DNA of 64,000 nt from NCBI RefSeq assembly GCF_029837695.1, contig NZ_JAOEEA010000010.1, forward strand, positions 162,151 to 226,150, in the 5' to 3' direction. Shown here piece by piece: positions 10,211 through 19,200 of this stretch. Numbering within the stretch: position 1 is the stretch's first letter; the number at the start of each line of letters is the position of its first letter. Position numbers and translations under genes: made by a program. Source of the DNA: Pseudomonas sp. GD04019 (GTDB taxonomy: Bacteria; Pseudomonadota; Gammaproteobacteria; Pseudomonadales; Pseudomonadaceae). The notes under the pieces were generated by a model. That model did not search any database, was not told the origin of the DNA, and saw nothing but the letters and a program-made list of their open reading frames with translations.

Positions 10211-11347
10211 TTAAGCCCCCTGCGAAATTCCCTCGGCGGCCCGGGTGGCGGCCTGCTGGTGGAACTCGCGGAAGCTGATCATGCGCCTGGCCGCCGGGTC
10301 CCAGAGTTTGAGATTCAGGCAGCGCCAGATATCGCGCGGATGCAACGAGGTGACCGTCGGCTCGCGCAGCGCCGGGATCGCCGCCATCGCCTCGGGCAGG
10401 CGATAGAAGGGAATCGTCGAGTTGGCGTGGTGCACGTGGTGGTAGCCGATGTTGGCGGTGAACCAGGCCATGATCGGCCCCGTGCGCATATAGCTGGAGG
10501 AATGGATCGCGGTCTCCACGTAGTCCCAGTCCTCGCCCTGTGGATAGCGCGCGCCGGGGAAGTTGTGCTGGCAGTAGAACATGTACACGCCCAGCGCCGA
10601 GCCGACCAGGATGGGGATCAGCAGCAGGTACAGCAGCAGGTCGGGGGCGAAGTGCGACAGCAGCAGCACCGTGGCCAGGTTCAGCGACAGGGCCAGCAGC
10701 GACCACCAGCGGTGGCGGGGCTGGGTGATCAGCGAAACCAGGCAGATGCTGAATACGAAGATGGTCTGCGAGCCGAGCAGGATCATCAGCGGGTGGCGGG
10801 CGACGTGGTAGCGCAGGCGCTTCCAGGTGCTGGCGCGGGCGTATTCCTCGGTGGAGATCAGCGGGAAGGTGCCCAGGTCGGTGTGGGTGGACAGCAGCGG
10901 CAGGCGTCCCTGCTCCGCACCAACGTACTGGCAGCTGTGGCCGTGGTGGTAGTCGTGGGACTGCTTCCACAGGGTGGGCGGCGCCAGCAACATCAGGCCG
11001 TACCCCTTGAAGAACAGGTCGGCGAAGCGCGAGCCGCGCAGGATCGCGCCATGCATGTAGTCGTGGAACAGCACGAACATGCGCACCAGCGCCAAGCCGA
11101 GGAGCACGCTGAACACCAGGCGCAGCGGCCACCACAGCGGCGTGGCGGCGCCAGCGCCGAACAGCGCCAGCGCCGCGAAGCTGGTCCAGAAGTGCCACCA
11201 GCTGCGGCGCCGGTCTTCGACGGCGAAGGGCAGCGTCTGGCGGATCAGCTCCTTGCCGAAGCGCGCCAGTTCCTCGCGGCTCAGCGCGTCGGTGGGCCAG
11301 GGCACAGCCGTTTCCGCGGTTTGCCCCTGGGGCTCGTGGACCGTCAT
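10211..11347 (-). CDS. Membrane fatty acid desaturase (diiron, first of three in the region)
   Basis: 378 residues from ATG 11347 (GAGGAAGG upstream). Three histidine clusters typical of membrane diiron desaturases are present: H95-DYM-H99, H131-DYHH-GH and HHVHH at about 303. Hydrophobic segments lie between them at about 55-95, 160-190 and 200-245. The enzyme should insert a double bond in, or hydroxylate, an acyl chain or other lipid in the inner membrane using electrons from a ferredoxin-type donor. It starts 14 bases after the amidase stop, so the two are an operon. They diverge from the fatty-amine-like cluster, whose own ferredoxin reductase could serve it (inference). Confidence 0.85.
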   Translation of the reverse strand: MTVHEPQGQTAETAVPWPTDALSREELARFGKELIRQTLPFAVEDRRRSWWHFWTSFAALALFGAGAATPLWWPLRLVFSVLLGLALVRMFVLFHDYMHGAILRGSRFADLFFKGYGLMLLAPPTLWKQSHDYHHGHSCQYVGAEQGRLPLLSTHTDLGTFPLISTEEYARASTWKRLRYHVARHPLMILLGSQTIFVFSICLVSLITQPRHRWWSLLALSLNLATVLLLSHFAPDLLLYLLLIPILVGSALGVYMFYCQHNFPGARYPQGEDWDYVETAIHSSSYMRTGPIMAWFTANIGYHHVHHANSTIPFYRLPEAMAAIPALREPTVTSLHPRDIWRCLNLKLWDPAARRMISFREFHQQAATRAAEGISQGA

Positions 11348-11361
11348 CGCGCCTTCCTCGC

Positions 11362-12831
11362 TCAAGCCAGGGCCGGTGTGGCTGCCTGCAGCTGCAGGAA
11401 CAGCTCGGGCCGCCGCTGCTTCCAAGGCTGTGCCTGTTCGAGCTGGCCGGCCAGACGCAGCAGCAGTGCCTCACCACCGAACTCGGCGCTGAGCATCAGG
11501 CCGATCGGCAGCCCCTCGGCGTTCCAGTGCAGCGGCAGGGAGATGGCCGGCTGCCCGGAGGCGTTATGGATGGCGGTGAAGGGGCTGTAGTCGAGCAGCG
11601 GCGCGTAGGCCTTCTCCACGTCCTCTTCCTGCACGTCGACCACGCCATTGCGGATCGGCGGTGTCGCCAGGGTCGGAGTCAGCCAGCAGTCGTAGGTCTG
11701 ATGGAAACGCGCCATCTCCCGACCGACCTGCTGCAGCACCAGCTCGGACAACTGGTATTCCACGGCGCTGACGGCACGGCCGCGCTGCTGCACCGCACGG
11801 GTCAGGCCTTCCAGCTCGCCCTCCTGCGGTGGGCGCCCCAGCTGCAGGCTCATCAGCTCCACGGCGAAGGCGATGCCGGAGAACCACAGGGTGGTAAAGG
11901 CGCCGACGAAGCTCTCCGGCTCGATCTGCGGCTGCGCCTCCTCGACCATATGGCCGAGCGATTCGAGCAGCCTGGCGGTTTTCTCCACCGCCTCGATGCA
12001 ATCGGGATGCAGCGGCCGCCCGGCCGGATCGACGCGGGAGAAGGCGATGCGCAGCTTTCCGGGCTCACGACCGACCTCGTCGAGGAAAGCGCCGTTCATC
12101 ACCGGAGCACGGTAGGGATCACCCGGCACCACGCCGTGGGTGGCGTCCAGCAAGGCGGCGCTGTCACGCACCGTGCGGGTCAGCACATGCTCGTCGAGCA
12201 GGCCGCTGAGCAGTTCGCCGAAATCGGGGGCCAGCGAGTTGCGCGCCCGGGTCGGCTTGAGCCCGACCAGGCCGCAGCACGAGGCGGGAATGCGGATCGA
12301 GCCGCCACCGTCGTTGCCATGGGCCGCCGGCACCATGCCGCAGGCTACCGCCGCCGCGGCGCCACCGCTGGAGCCGCCCGTCGAGTAGTCCAGATTCCAG
12401 GGATTGCGCGCCGGCCCGTAGAAGGCGCACTCGGTGGTCGGCAGGATGCCGAACTCCGGGGTATTGGATTTGCCGATGAAGTTCAGCCCCGCCTTGCGCC
12501 AGCGGCTGACCAGCTCGCAGTCCTGCTCCATCACCCGCTCGCGCAACATGCGCGACGACAGCGCCGACGGCATGCCCTGGCAATCACCGAGGATGTCCTT
12601 GAGCAGGAAGGGCACGCCGTGCAGCGGGCCGGCAGGCGTGGCCCGGTCCTGTTGCGCCGCCAGCGCCCTGGCCATGTCGTAGGCCTTGTAGACCACCGCG
12701 TTGGTCGCGGGGTTGAGAGCCTCGATGCGGCGGATAGATTCCTCTACCAGTTCCGACGGCTTTACCTCGCGCTTGCTGACCAACTCGGCCAGCCCGAGGG
12801 CATCGAATTCCGCGTATTCGGTAAAGGGCAT
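11362..12831 (-). CDS. Amidase, amidase-signature (FAAH/GatA-type) family
   Basis: 489 residues. Amidase-signature catalytic set visible: K78 in FLLKD, the Gly/Ser stretch STGGSSGG at 150-157 containing the cis-Ser, and nucleophile S178 in GGGSIRIPAS. These enzymes hydrolyse amide bonds, from small amides to fatty acid amides; the substrate cannot be read from the sequence. It is first in an operon with a desaturase and faces the acyl-ligase cluster across a 382-bp gap. A role in releasing or degrading an acyl amide linked to that cluster is an inference. No signal peptide, so probably cytoplasmic or membrane-associated. Confidence 0.85.
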   Translation of the reverse strand: MPFTEYAEFDALGLAELVSKREVKPSELVEESIRRIEALNPATNAVVYKAYDMARALAAQQDRATPAGPLHGVPFLLKDILGDCQGMPSALSSRMLRERVMEQDCELVSRWRKAGLNFIGKSNTPEFGILPTTECAFYGPARNPWNLDYSTGGSSGGAAAAVACGMVPAAHGNDGGGSIRIPASCCGLVGLKPTRARNSLAPDFGELLSGLLDEHVLTRTVRDSAALLDATHGVVPGDPYRAPVMNGAFLDEVGREPGKLRIAFSRVDPAGRPLHPDCIEAVEKTARLLESLGHMVEEAQPQIEPESFVGAFTTLWFSGIAFAVELMSLQLGRPPQEGELEGLTRAVQQRGRAVSAVEYQLSELVLQQVGREMARFHQTYDCWLTPTLATPPIRNGVVDVQEEDVEKAYAPLLDYSPFTAIHNASGQPAISLPLHWNAEGLPIGLMLSAEFGGEALLLRLAGQLEQAQPWKQRRPELFLQLQAATPALA

Positions 12832-13213
12832 CGCACTCTCCTGACTAGTTGTTCATTCAACGCAACGCAATCTTGAAAAGTGGCTGTCACAGGCCTGTGT
12901 AAGTGTTCGAAATAACGCCACCAATTCCAATAGCGCTGGCTTTGCAATATCGCGAAATATAGAACCTGTCGGTTCACATATAAGGACACCAAAAGACCGG
13001 AAATCCTTCGGGAGTTGAACTCGTCGACATATCGGACCGTTTGTCGAATATGCGGTAGGCAGAGAGATGGCAGATATACGCCGTTTGGAGTATTCCCTTC
13101 GGATAGATGCTTCAAGAGGATGAATGCGGCAAAGCCTTCTACGCAGACGGCTCCGGTTGTTCGAAATAATGGTCATAGAAGATCGATATAAGTGATCGGG
13201 GAAAGTTGAGCAC
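12832..13213. promoter_or_regulatory. Divergent promoter region between amidase and acyl-AMP ligase genes
   Basis: 382 bp without a gene, clearly more AT-rich than the flanking coding sequence. It holds a perfect 12-bp palindrome CACAGGCCTGTG (12888-12899) and the 18-bp dyad at 13076-13093 listed separately. It should drive both directions. I could not settle on sigma-70 boxes. Confidence 0.55.
13076..13093. promoter_or_regulatory. 18-bp dyad, candidate LuxR-type operator, copy 1
   Basis: ATACGCC-GTTT-GGAGTAT: 7-bp arms with one mismatch around a 4-base centre, ending 120 bp before the ligase start. It matches the site at 16063-16080 in 14 of 18 positions. These are the two promoter regions of the cluster, so a shared regulator is likely; the LuxR-type protein encoded within is the obvious candidate (inference). 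Confidence 0.5.
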
Positions 13214-15064
13214 ATGATCGAAAAAGAGCATAACCAGCACCTCTCTTACGCAAACTTTGCCGAGAGTCTGCAACACCACGCCCGGACCATTCCCGATCAA
13301 CTCGCCTACCGACTTCTGCTGGATGGCCGCGACAGCCAGATCACCATCACCTTTGCCGAACTGGACCTGGCCGCCCGCGCCACGGCCGCCACCTTGCAAC
13401 GCCATTGCGCGCCTGGCGACCGGGTGCTGATCCTGCTCAAACCCGGCCTCGACTATGTGACCGGGTTCCTCGCCTGCCTGTATGCCGGCCTGATCGCGGT
13501 GCCCGCCTACCCGCCGGGCGCCACCAAGACCCTGGATCGCCTGGATGGCATCCTCGGCGACTGCAACCCGGCGGCGGCCCTGACCACCCGGGAAGACACC
13601 GAGGCGATTCGCACCCGCTTGGCCGAGACGGCGCCGGCCACCCGGGTGCTGGACATCACCCAGCTCGACACCAGCGCCAGCGACTGGAACCCGGTCGCGG
13701 TCACCCGCGCCGACGCGGCCTTCCTGCAGTACACCTCCGGCTCCACCGGCACGCCCAAGGGCGTGGTGGTCACCCACGGCAACCTGATCCACAACTCGCA
13801 GAGCATCCACGAGAACTTCTCCACCCATCAGGGCAGCCACAACGTCAGCTGGCTGCCGCCGTACCACGACATGGGCCTGATCGGCGGCATCCTGCAGTCG
13901 GTCTACGTCGGCTACCCCTGCACCCTGATGGCGCCGATTCACTTCCTGCAACGCCCGCTGCGCTGGCTGCAGGCCATCAGCAAGTACCGCGGCACCATCA
14001 GCGGCGGGCCCAACTTCGCTTACGAGCTGTGCCTGAAGAAGGTCAAGGACGAGGAACTGGCCGACCTCGACCTCAGTTGCTGGGAGATCGCCTACAACGG
14101 CGCCGAACACGTAAGGGCGCAGACCCTCGAATCCTTCCATGCCAGGTTCTCCCGCTGCGGCTTCCGCAGCGGTGCCGCCTTCCCCTGCTACGGCCTGGCC
14201 GAAGGCACCCTGCTGGTAACCTGCGACCGCGCCCTGCGCGAACCGGTGATCCGCCACTTCCATGCCCCGCTGCTCGAAGACAACCGCGCCGAGCCGGTGG
14301 CCAACGCCTTCGTCATGGAGTCACCGGAGGTGCGGGTGCGCACCCTGGTCAGCAGCGGGCGCGGCATTCCTGGCCACGAGCCTTTCATCGGTGACCCGCA
14401 GACTGGCGAACGCCTGCCCGAGGGCCACGTCGGCGAGATCTGCGTGGTCGGCGACAGCGTCGCCCAGGGCTACTGGCGGCGTCCGGAGAGCACCGCCGAG
14501 GCATTCCTCCCGGCGCGCCCGGAGCAGGCCGAGCACAGCAGCTACTTCCGCAGCGGCGATCTCGGCTTCCTGCTCGATGGCGAGCTGTATGTCACCGGCC
14601 GCCTCAAGGACCTGATCATCCTCAACGGCGTCAACCACCATCCCGGCGATATCGAGAGCACGGTATTCCGCGCCGACGAGAGCTTCCGTCCGGACGGTTC
14701 GGCCGTGTTCAGCGTCGACCTGGGGGACAGCGAACAACTGGTGGTGGCCCAGGAAGTGGAGCGGCGCTCCGTCCGCCAGCTGGACGTGGCCCGCGTGCTG
14801 GCCGATATCAAGGCCGACCTCTGGCAACAGCACCGGGTGGCACAACCGATAGTCCTGCTGGTATTCGGCGGCACGCTGCCGCGCACATCCAGCGGCAAGG
14901 TCAGGCGGCAGGAGTGTCGCCGCCTGTTCGAGCCATTGATCCGCACGCTGCAGGAGGAATTGCCGGCGGACAGCATCGAGGTGAGCAGGAAAGTCGTGGT
15001 CGCCGAGCTCGGCGGTCGCGTCCTGCTCGATTCCACCCTCAACAGCCAGACCCTGGAAGCATGA
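13214..15064 (+). CDS. Fatty acyl-AMP ligase (FAAL-type)
   Basis: 616 residues, ANL superfamily. Motifs: YTSGSTGTPKG from Y173, WLPPYHDMGLIGG (typical of FAALs), YGLAEGT from Y326, FRSGDLG, GRLKDLIILNGVNHHP from G462, and the C-terminal Lys in SSGK (K562). It would activate a free fatty acid as acyl-AMP and pass it to the phosphopantetheine arm of an ACP, here presumably the free-standing one at 16291. TamA of tambjamine biosynthesis does the same but carries its ACP fused; the ACP is absent from this protein. ATG 13214 is preceded by GGGGAAAG. The stop overlaps the next gene by four bases. Confidence 0.88.
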   Translation: MIEKEHNQHLSYANFAESLQHHARTIPDQLAYRLLLDGRDSQITITFAELDLAARATAATLQRHCAPGDRVLILLKPGLDYVTGFLACLYAGLIAVPAYPPGATKTLDRLDGILGDCNPAAALTTREDTEAIRTRLAETAPATRVLDITQLDTSASDWNPVAVTRADAAFLQYTSGSTGTPKGVVVTHGNLIHNSQSIHENFSTHQGSHNVSWLPPYHDMGLIGGILQSVYVGYPCTLMAPIHFLQRPLRWLQAISKYRGTISGGPNFAYELCLKKVKDEELADLDLSCWEIAYNGAEHVRAQTLESFHARFSRCGFRSGAAFPCYGLAEGTLLVTCDRALREPVIRHFHAPLLEDNRAEPVANAFVMESPEVRVRTLVSSGRGIPGHEPFIGDPQTGERLPEGHVGEICVVGDSVAQGYWRRPESTAEAFLPARPEQAEHSSYFRSGDLGFLLDGELYVTGRLKDLIILNGVNHHPGDIESTVFRADESFRPDGSAVFSVDLGDSEQLVVAQEVERRSVRQLDVARVLADIKADLWQQHRVAQPIVLLVFGGTLPRTSSGKVRRQECRRLFEPLIRTLQEELPADSIEVSRKVVVAELGGRVLLDSTLNSQTLEA

Positions 15065-15939
15065 GCTTCCTCTCGGGCAGCGCCCTGCTCCGGGCCCCGG
15101 CCACCAGCCTGCTCCCTCGTACGCTGAGGGCACCGCTGGCGGCCGTGTATGACGGCGAACGCAACTCGCCGCCGGTGCTCCCCCTGTTGCCGGAAGCCAA
15201 TCAGGAGCGTCTGAGCCTAGTGAGGATGCTTACCGCCATCGCCTCGGTACGCACCATCGACGACCTCAAGCTGCGCACCCAGCAGGCCCTGGCGATGTAC
15301 CTGCCGTGCGAACACTTCATCTTCGCCAGCGGCCGGATCAGGGCGCACCGCGCCTTCGTCTACAACCTGATCCATACGGACGCCATGTCGGAACAGTGCC
15401 TGGGCGAGATCGTCGGCAACGAAGGCATGGTGCCGCCGCTGGACATCGACCTGGCCGAGCACTACGGGCGACCCAAGTTCACCACCACCAGCGAGATGAA
15501 GACCCCGACCGAGCGCATCTGGGCCGATATCTTCCGCCGCCACGGCATCGCCAACGTGGCCTGGATGGTGCTCCCCGGGCTGCAGCGCAACACCTTCACC
15601 GGCTACTACTTCATTAACGCGACCGCGGACATCAGCCACGAGAACAAACTGCGCATGACCGTGCTGGCGCCCTACCTGCACATCGCACTGAACCGTGTGC
15701 GCGGCAGCAAGCAGCTGCGTGAGCAGCAGAACGACAGGGGCAGCCCACAGGCCTCTTCGCTGCTGTCGAGCCGGGAAACCGAGATCGCCCGCTGGGTGGT
15801 GCGCGGCAAGACCAACTGGGAGATCGGCCAGATCCTCGGCATCAGCGACAAGACGGTGAAGACCCACATGCAGAACATCCTCAGCAAACTGCATGCATCG
15901 AGTCGGGCGCAGATCGCCGCCTTATTCTCCGACGAATAA
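15061..15939 (+). CDS. LuxR-family transcriptional regulator (EpsA-like)
   Basis: 292 residues; ATG overlaps the ligase stop (ATGA), so the two are translationally coupled. The C-terminal 60 residues are a LuxR/GerE helix-turn-helix: SSRETEIARWVVRGKTNWEI, then GQILGISDKTVKTHMQNIL. The N-terminal part (about 60-210) resembles the sensor region of EpsA-type regulators rather than a clear acyl-homoserine-lactone domain; no receiver domain is present. Its position inside the cluster suggests it is the pathway regulator, and the 18-bp dyads upstream of the ligase and ACP genes are candidate sites. The signal it senses is unknown. Confidence 0.8.
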   Translation: MSFLSGSALLRAPATSLLPRTLRAPLAAVYDGERNSPPVLPLLPEANQERLSLVRMLTAIASVRTIDDLKLRTQQALAMYLPCEHFIFASGRIRAHRAFVYNLIHTDAMSEQCLGEIVGNEGMVPPLDIDLAEHYGRPKFTTTSEMKTPTERIWADIFRRHGIANVAWMVLPGLQRNTFTGYYFINATADISHENKLRMTVLAPYLHIALNRVRGSKQLREQQNDRGSPQASSLLSSRETEIARWVVRGKTNWEIGQILGISDKTVKTHMQNILSKLHASSRAQIAALFSDE

Positions 15940-15967
15940 CAGATAACTCCTTCCGGATATAACTGGA

Positions 15968-15988
15968 ACGACAGTGTTGAACTGTCGT
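15968..15988. terminator. Hairpin after the regulator gene
   Basis: ACGACAGT and ACTGTCGT form 8-bp perfect arms around GTTGA, 28 bases after the regulator stop. No T run follows, so it is either a weak or Rho-assisted 3' end, or a second operator. It separates the ligase-regulator pair from the ACP operon. Confidence 0.4.
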
Positions 15989-16062
15989 CCCATATCGCCG
16001 CTCGCCTAAGATAATTCATGACATTTATATGCCAGCGCAGAAGTCACAAATAAGCGGTGCCA

Positions 16063-16080
16063 TTACTCCATCTGGAGTAT
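16063..16080. promoter_or_regulatory. 18-bp dyad, candidate LuxR-type operator, copy 2
   Basis: TTACTCC-ATCT-GGAGTAT; the inner 16 bp (TACTCCATCTGGAGTA) have perfect 7-bp arms. It ends 210 bp before the ACP start and agrees with copy 1 in 14 of 18 positions, with an identical TGGAGTAT right half. Confidence 0.5.
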
Positions 16081-16290
16081 TGAGCGCGCAACATTGGACA
16101 CCCAACATCGCAACTCCCAAGTGATATCCCACAAGGAAACACTTGTCCTCGAGAGTAATTCCGCAAGCACCATAAAAATAACTATTCGTGCCCTCGGGCA
16201 TTCTTGCCGCTGCGCTTACAACACCCAAGTCTTATTCCACTTCGTGGCGATATGGACCTTTTATATGGACAGGGAACTTGTGGAGGACAT

Positions 16291-16542
16291 GTGCATATTG
16301 ACGAGATAACCGCCTCTGTCACGGCAACCGTGGCTGGGCTACTGGAACTCGATTCGAGCTCCCTCGATCTGGAGCGCTCGTTCCACGAGATGGGCGTCGA
16401 CTCGGTGCTCATCGTCGGGCTCTCCGCCGAGTTCGAGGATCTCTTCGGCATCTCGCTGGACCCCGAGTTCGCCTACCAGCATGACAGCGTGCGCAAGATC
16501 AGCGCGCACCTGCATTCCGTCATCACCGCGGATGCGAGGTAA
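16291..16542 (+). CDS. Acyl carrier protein
   Basis: 83 residues if started at the GTG 16291, which has GGAGG four bases upstream; this gives the normal ACP length, whereas the longer frames do not. The phosphopantetheine-attachment Ser is S38 in EMGVDSVLIVGL. Helix-rich, acidic sequence with SLDLERSF before and FGISLDPEFAY after, as in ACPs. It is the presumed acyl acceptor for the acyl-AMP ligase and the carrier on which later enzymes act. It is first gene of the operon, six bases before the aminotransferase/reductase gene. Confidence 0.88.
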   Translation: MHIDEITASVTATVAGLLELDSSSLDLERSFHEMGVDSVLIVGLSAEFEDLFGISLDPEFAYQHDSVRKISAHLHSVITADAR

Positions 16543-16548
16543 GCCAGC

Positions 16549-19173
16549 ATGAGCCCTTCCCTGATCAACCGCACCCGCCAGGAACTGCTCGACTTCGCCG
16601 GTCTCGACGAGACGGTGACCAGTGCCCAAGGCACCCGCATCACCACCGAGAGCGGACACACGCTGATCGACTTCGTCGGCCAGTTCGGCGCCGTACCCTT
16701 TGGCTACGGCGCGCCGCAGATTCGCGAGGCGGCCATCGCCTTCCTCGACTCCGGCCTGCCCTCCTTCATCCAGCCGCTGGGCAACCCGCTGGCCGAACAA
16801 CTGGCCGCGCGCCTGATCGAGATCGCCCCCGGCGAAATGGCCAGGGTCAGCTTCGCCACCAGCGGCGCCGAGACGGTTGAAGCCGCCATCAAACTGGCGC
16901 GCGCCGCCACCAACCGCGAGCTGATCGTCGGCACCCACACCGGTTTCCACGGCAAGACTCAGGGCGCCGTGGGCGTGACCGGCAAGCCGGTCTACCGTGA
17001 GCCCTTCCATATCCGCGGCAACGGTTTCACCCACGTGTCCTATGGCGACCTGGAGGCCCTCGAAGCCGTATTGAAGGAGCAGCGCGTCGCCGCCTTCTTC
17101 GTCGAGGCGGTGCAAGGCGAGGCCGGCATGATCACCCCGCCTGCTGGCTACCTGCTGGCCGCGCAGAACCTGTGCCGCAAGCACGGCGCCCTGTTCGTAC
17201 TGGACGAGATCCAGACCGGCCTGGGCCGCACCGGCCAGCTGTTCGCCGCCGAAGCCAACGGCCTCACCCCTGACATGCTGCTGCTGGCCAAGGCGCTGGG
17301 CGGCGGCCTGGTGCCGATCGGTGCCTGCATCTACGGCGAACAGTGCTGGAGTCGCGACTTCGACCGCCACCACAGCTCCACTTTCGGCGTGAACGGTTTC
17401 ACCGCAGCCATCGGCCTGGCGGTGGTCGAGCACCTCACCGCCAACGACCGCGCCGTGGTGCGTCAGGCGGCCGAACGCGGCGCCTATCTGCGAACCCGCC
17501 TGGAAAACCTGGTGCAGAGCTACCCGCAGGTGTTCGAGAGCCTCGACGGCCGTGGCCTGATGCTCGGCCTCAAGTTCCGCCGCTGGTCCGGCGAGCGCCT
17601 CTACACCCTGTCGCTGGCCAGTGCCTTCGGCGCCCTGGTACCCATCGTCTGCGGCTACCTGAAGACCCGCCACGGCGTGTACTGCCTGCCGACCCTCAAC
17701 GAGGGCAACGTGCTGCGCATCCAGCCGCCGCTGAGCATCGACCAGGACGATATCGACGTGCTGGTGGACGGCCTGACCGCCGCCGCCGAGCTGATCGCCC
17801 ACGACCAGCAGCATCGCCTGATCCTCGAGGCCCAGGGCTTCCCGGCACAGCGCGGCCCGCTGGCCAAATGGTCGGCGCCCAGCGCCAGCAAGCCGCGCAG
17901 CCACGACCGCGGCGGCCGCTGCCTGGGACGCTTCGCCTTCCTGCTGCACCCCACCACCCAGGAGAGCGTCAACGGCGACAACATAGTCGACGCCCTCGGC
18001 GTGGTCGGTGAAGAGAAGGCCTTCATGCAGGATTGGCTGAGCGAATTCTCCGACTGGGCCAAGCCCGATCTGGACGCCGGCGTGTCCTTCCATGTCCGGC
18101 AGATCTACAACGACCAGGGCGACTACGTGGAAGGCTGGCTGGTCGGCAGCCTGCTGCAGCCGCGCGATCTGATGCGCCTGAGCCTGGGCAAGCGGCGCAA
18201 GCTGATCGACAACTACCTGGACGCGGTGCGCCCGCTGGGCGTCGACTTCGTCGGCCTCGGCGCCTACACCTCGGTGATCTCCAACGCCGGCCTGGATGTG
18301 GTCAACGACCGCTTCCACACCACCACCGGCAACAGCCTTACCGCCATGGTCGGCGTCGACGCCCTGCTCAGCACCTGCGCCAACCGCGGCGCTCCGCTGG
18401 CCAAGCGCCTGACCGGGGTGATCGGTGCCTACGGCTCGGTGGGTCGCCTGGCCAGCCTGCGCCTGGGCAAGTTCACCGAACACCTGGTGCTGCTCGGCAA
18501 CGCGGCCAATCAGGGTGCCATGCACGAGCTGCGGCTGGTCGGTGGCGAGCTGTATGCCACGGCCCTGCGCGGCATCCACAGCGGGCATCCGAGCGGCATC
18601 GGCAAGCCCCTCGCCGCTCTGCTGTCGGCACAACAGGTGGAGCAACTGCTCGACCGCGATCTGGGCGACGACGCCCAGCTGCGCGAGCTGTTCGACACCG
18701 TCGATGCCCTGGTGCGCGAACACAATGGCGTGCAACCGCCGGTGGTGGTCGCCTCCGACCTGGCCCACTGGCTACCGAAGCTGGAGGCCGTGCTCTCGGC
18801 CACCTCCAACGGCTCCGCCTTCATCGACCCGGCCGCGCTGCACCACAACGCGATCATCTGCGACTGCGCGCAGCCGCCGGATATCGGCCATTCCTCGCTG
18901 CCACAGCGCCCGGATGTGACGGTCATCGAGGGTGGTCTGATCCACCTGCCCGAACGTGGCTACCGCTTCGGCAACCAGAACCTCACCGACCTGCCCACCG
19001 GCGTGACCTTCAGCTGCCTGGCCGAAACCATGGTGCTGACCATGGCCGGCAAGACGCGCGACTACAGCATCGGCAAGCGCCCACCGCTGGAAGAGGCCGA
19101 GGCCATCTTCGAGCTGGCCCTGAACTTCGGTTTCGCCCCCGCCGTCGAGCAACTGGTCGAGATGGCCGGATAA
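16549..19173 (+). CDS. Fusion: class III aminotransferase + acyl-ACP-reductase-like domain (TamH-type)
   Basis: 874 residues. Part one (1-430) is a class III PLP aminotransferase: VLDEIQTGLGRTG and the PLP Lys K248 in LLAKALGGG. Part two (about 450-874) resembles cyanobacterial long-chain acyl-ACP reductase: LGAYTSVISNAGLD, TTGNSLTA, a nucleotide-binding loop IGAYGSVGR (625-633), and SCLAETMVLTMAG containing C823, which aligns with the reductase catalytic Cys. Predicted job: acyl-ACP to fatty aldehyde, then aldehyde to primary fatty amine in one protein. The length and dual role match TamH of tambjamine biosynthesis (876 residues, from memory). This is the defining enzyme of the cluster. ATG 16549 is six bases after the ACP stop. 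Confidence 0.82.
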   Translation: MSPSLINRTRQELLDFAGLDETVTSAQGTRITTESGHTLIDFVGQFGAVPFGYGAPQIREAAIAFLDSGLPSFIQPLGNPLAEQLAARLIEIAPGEMARVSFATSGAETVEAAIKLARAATNRELIVGTHTGFHGKTQGAVGVTGKPVYREPFHIRGNGFTHVSYGDLEALEAVLKEQRVAAFFVEAVQGEAGMITPPAGYLLAAQNLCRKHGALFVLDEIQTGLGRTGQLFAAEANGLTPDMLLLAKALGGGLVPIGACIYGEQCWSRDFDRHHSSTFGVNGFTAAIGLAVVEHLTANDRAVVRQAAERGAYLRTRLENLVQSYPQVFESLDGRGLMLGLKFRRWSGERLYTLSLASAFGALVPIVCGYLKTRHGVYCLPTLNEGNVLRIQPPLSIDQDDIDVLVDGLTAAAELIAHDQQHRLILEAQGFPAQRGPLAKWSAPSASKPRSHDRGGRCLGRFAFLLHPTTQESVNGDNIVDALGVVGEEKAFMQDWLSEFSDWAKPDLDAGVSFHVRQIYNDQGDYVEGWLVGSLLQPRDLMRLSLGKRRKLIDNYLDAVRPLGVDFVGLGAYTSVISNAGLDVVNDRFHTTTGNSLTAMVGVDALLSTCANRGAPLAKRLTGVIGAYGSVGRLASLRLGKFTEHLVLLGNAANQGAMHELRLVGGELYATALRGIHSGHPSGIGKPLAALLSAQQVEQLLDRDLGDDAQLRELFDTVDALVREHNGVQPPVVVASDLAHWLPKLEAVLSATSNGSAFIDPAALHHNAIICDCAQPPDIGHSSLPQRPDVTVIEGGLIHLPERGYRFGNQNLTDLPTGVTFSCLAETMVLTMAGKTRDYSIGKRPPLEEAEAIFELALNFGFAPAVEQLVEMAG

Positions 19174-19200
19174 CCACAAGAACAACTCGAGAACTATCCC

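Larger units (their letters stand above)
15940..16290 (+). promoter_or_regulatory. Intergenic region upstream of the ACP operon
   Basis: 351 bp, AT-richer than its surroundings, with no supported gene. It contains the hairpin at 15968-15988 and the dyad at 16063-16080. Open frames starting at 16204 or 16252 run into the ACP but lack a ribosome site. The stretch therefore reads as promoter and leader for the nine-gene operon that follows. Confidence 0.55.

Noticed and set aside
16204..16290. Longer N-terminus for the ACP (starts at 16204 or 16252)
   Set aside because: No ribosome site, and the extra residues do not resemble ACPs. GTG 16291 has GGAGG and gives the normal length.
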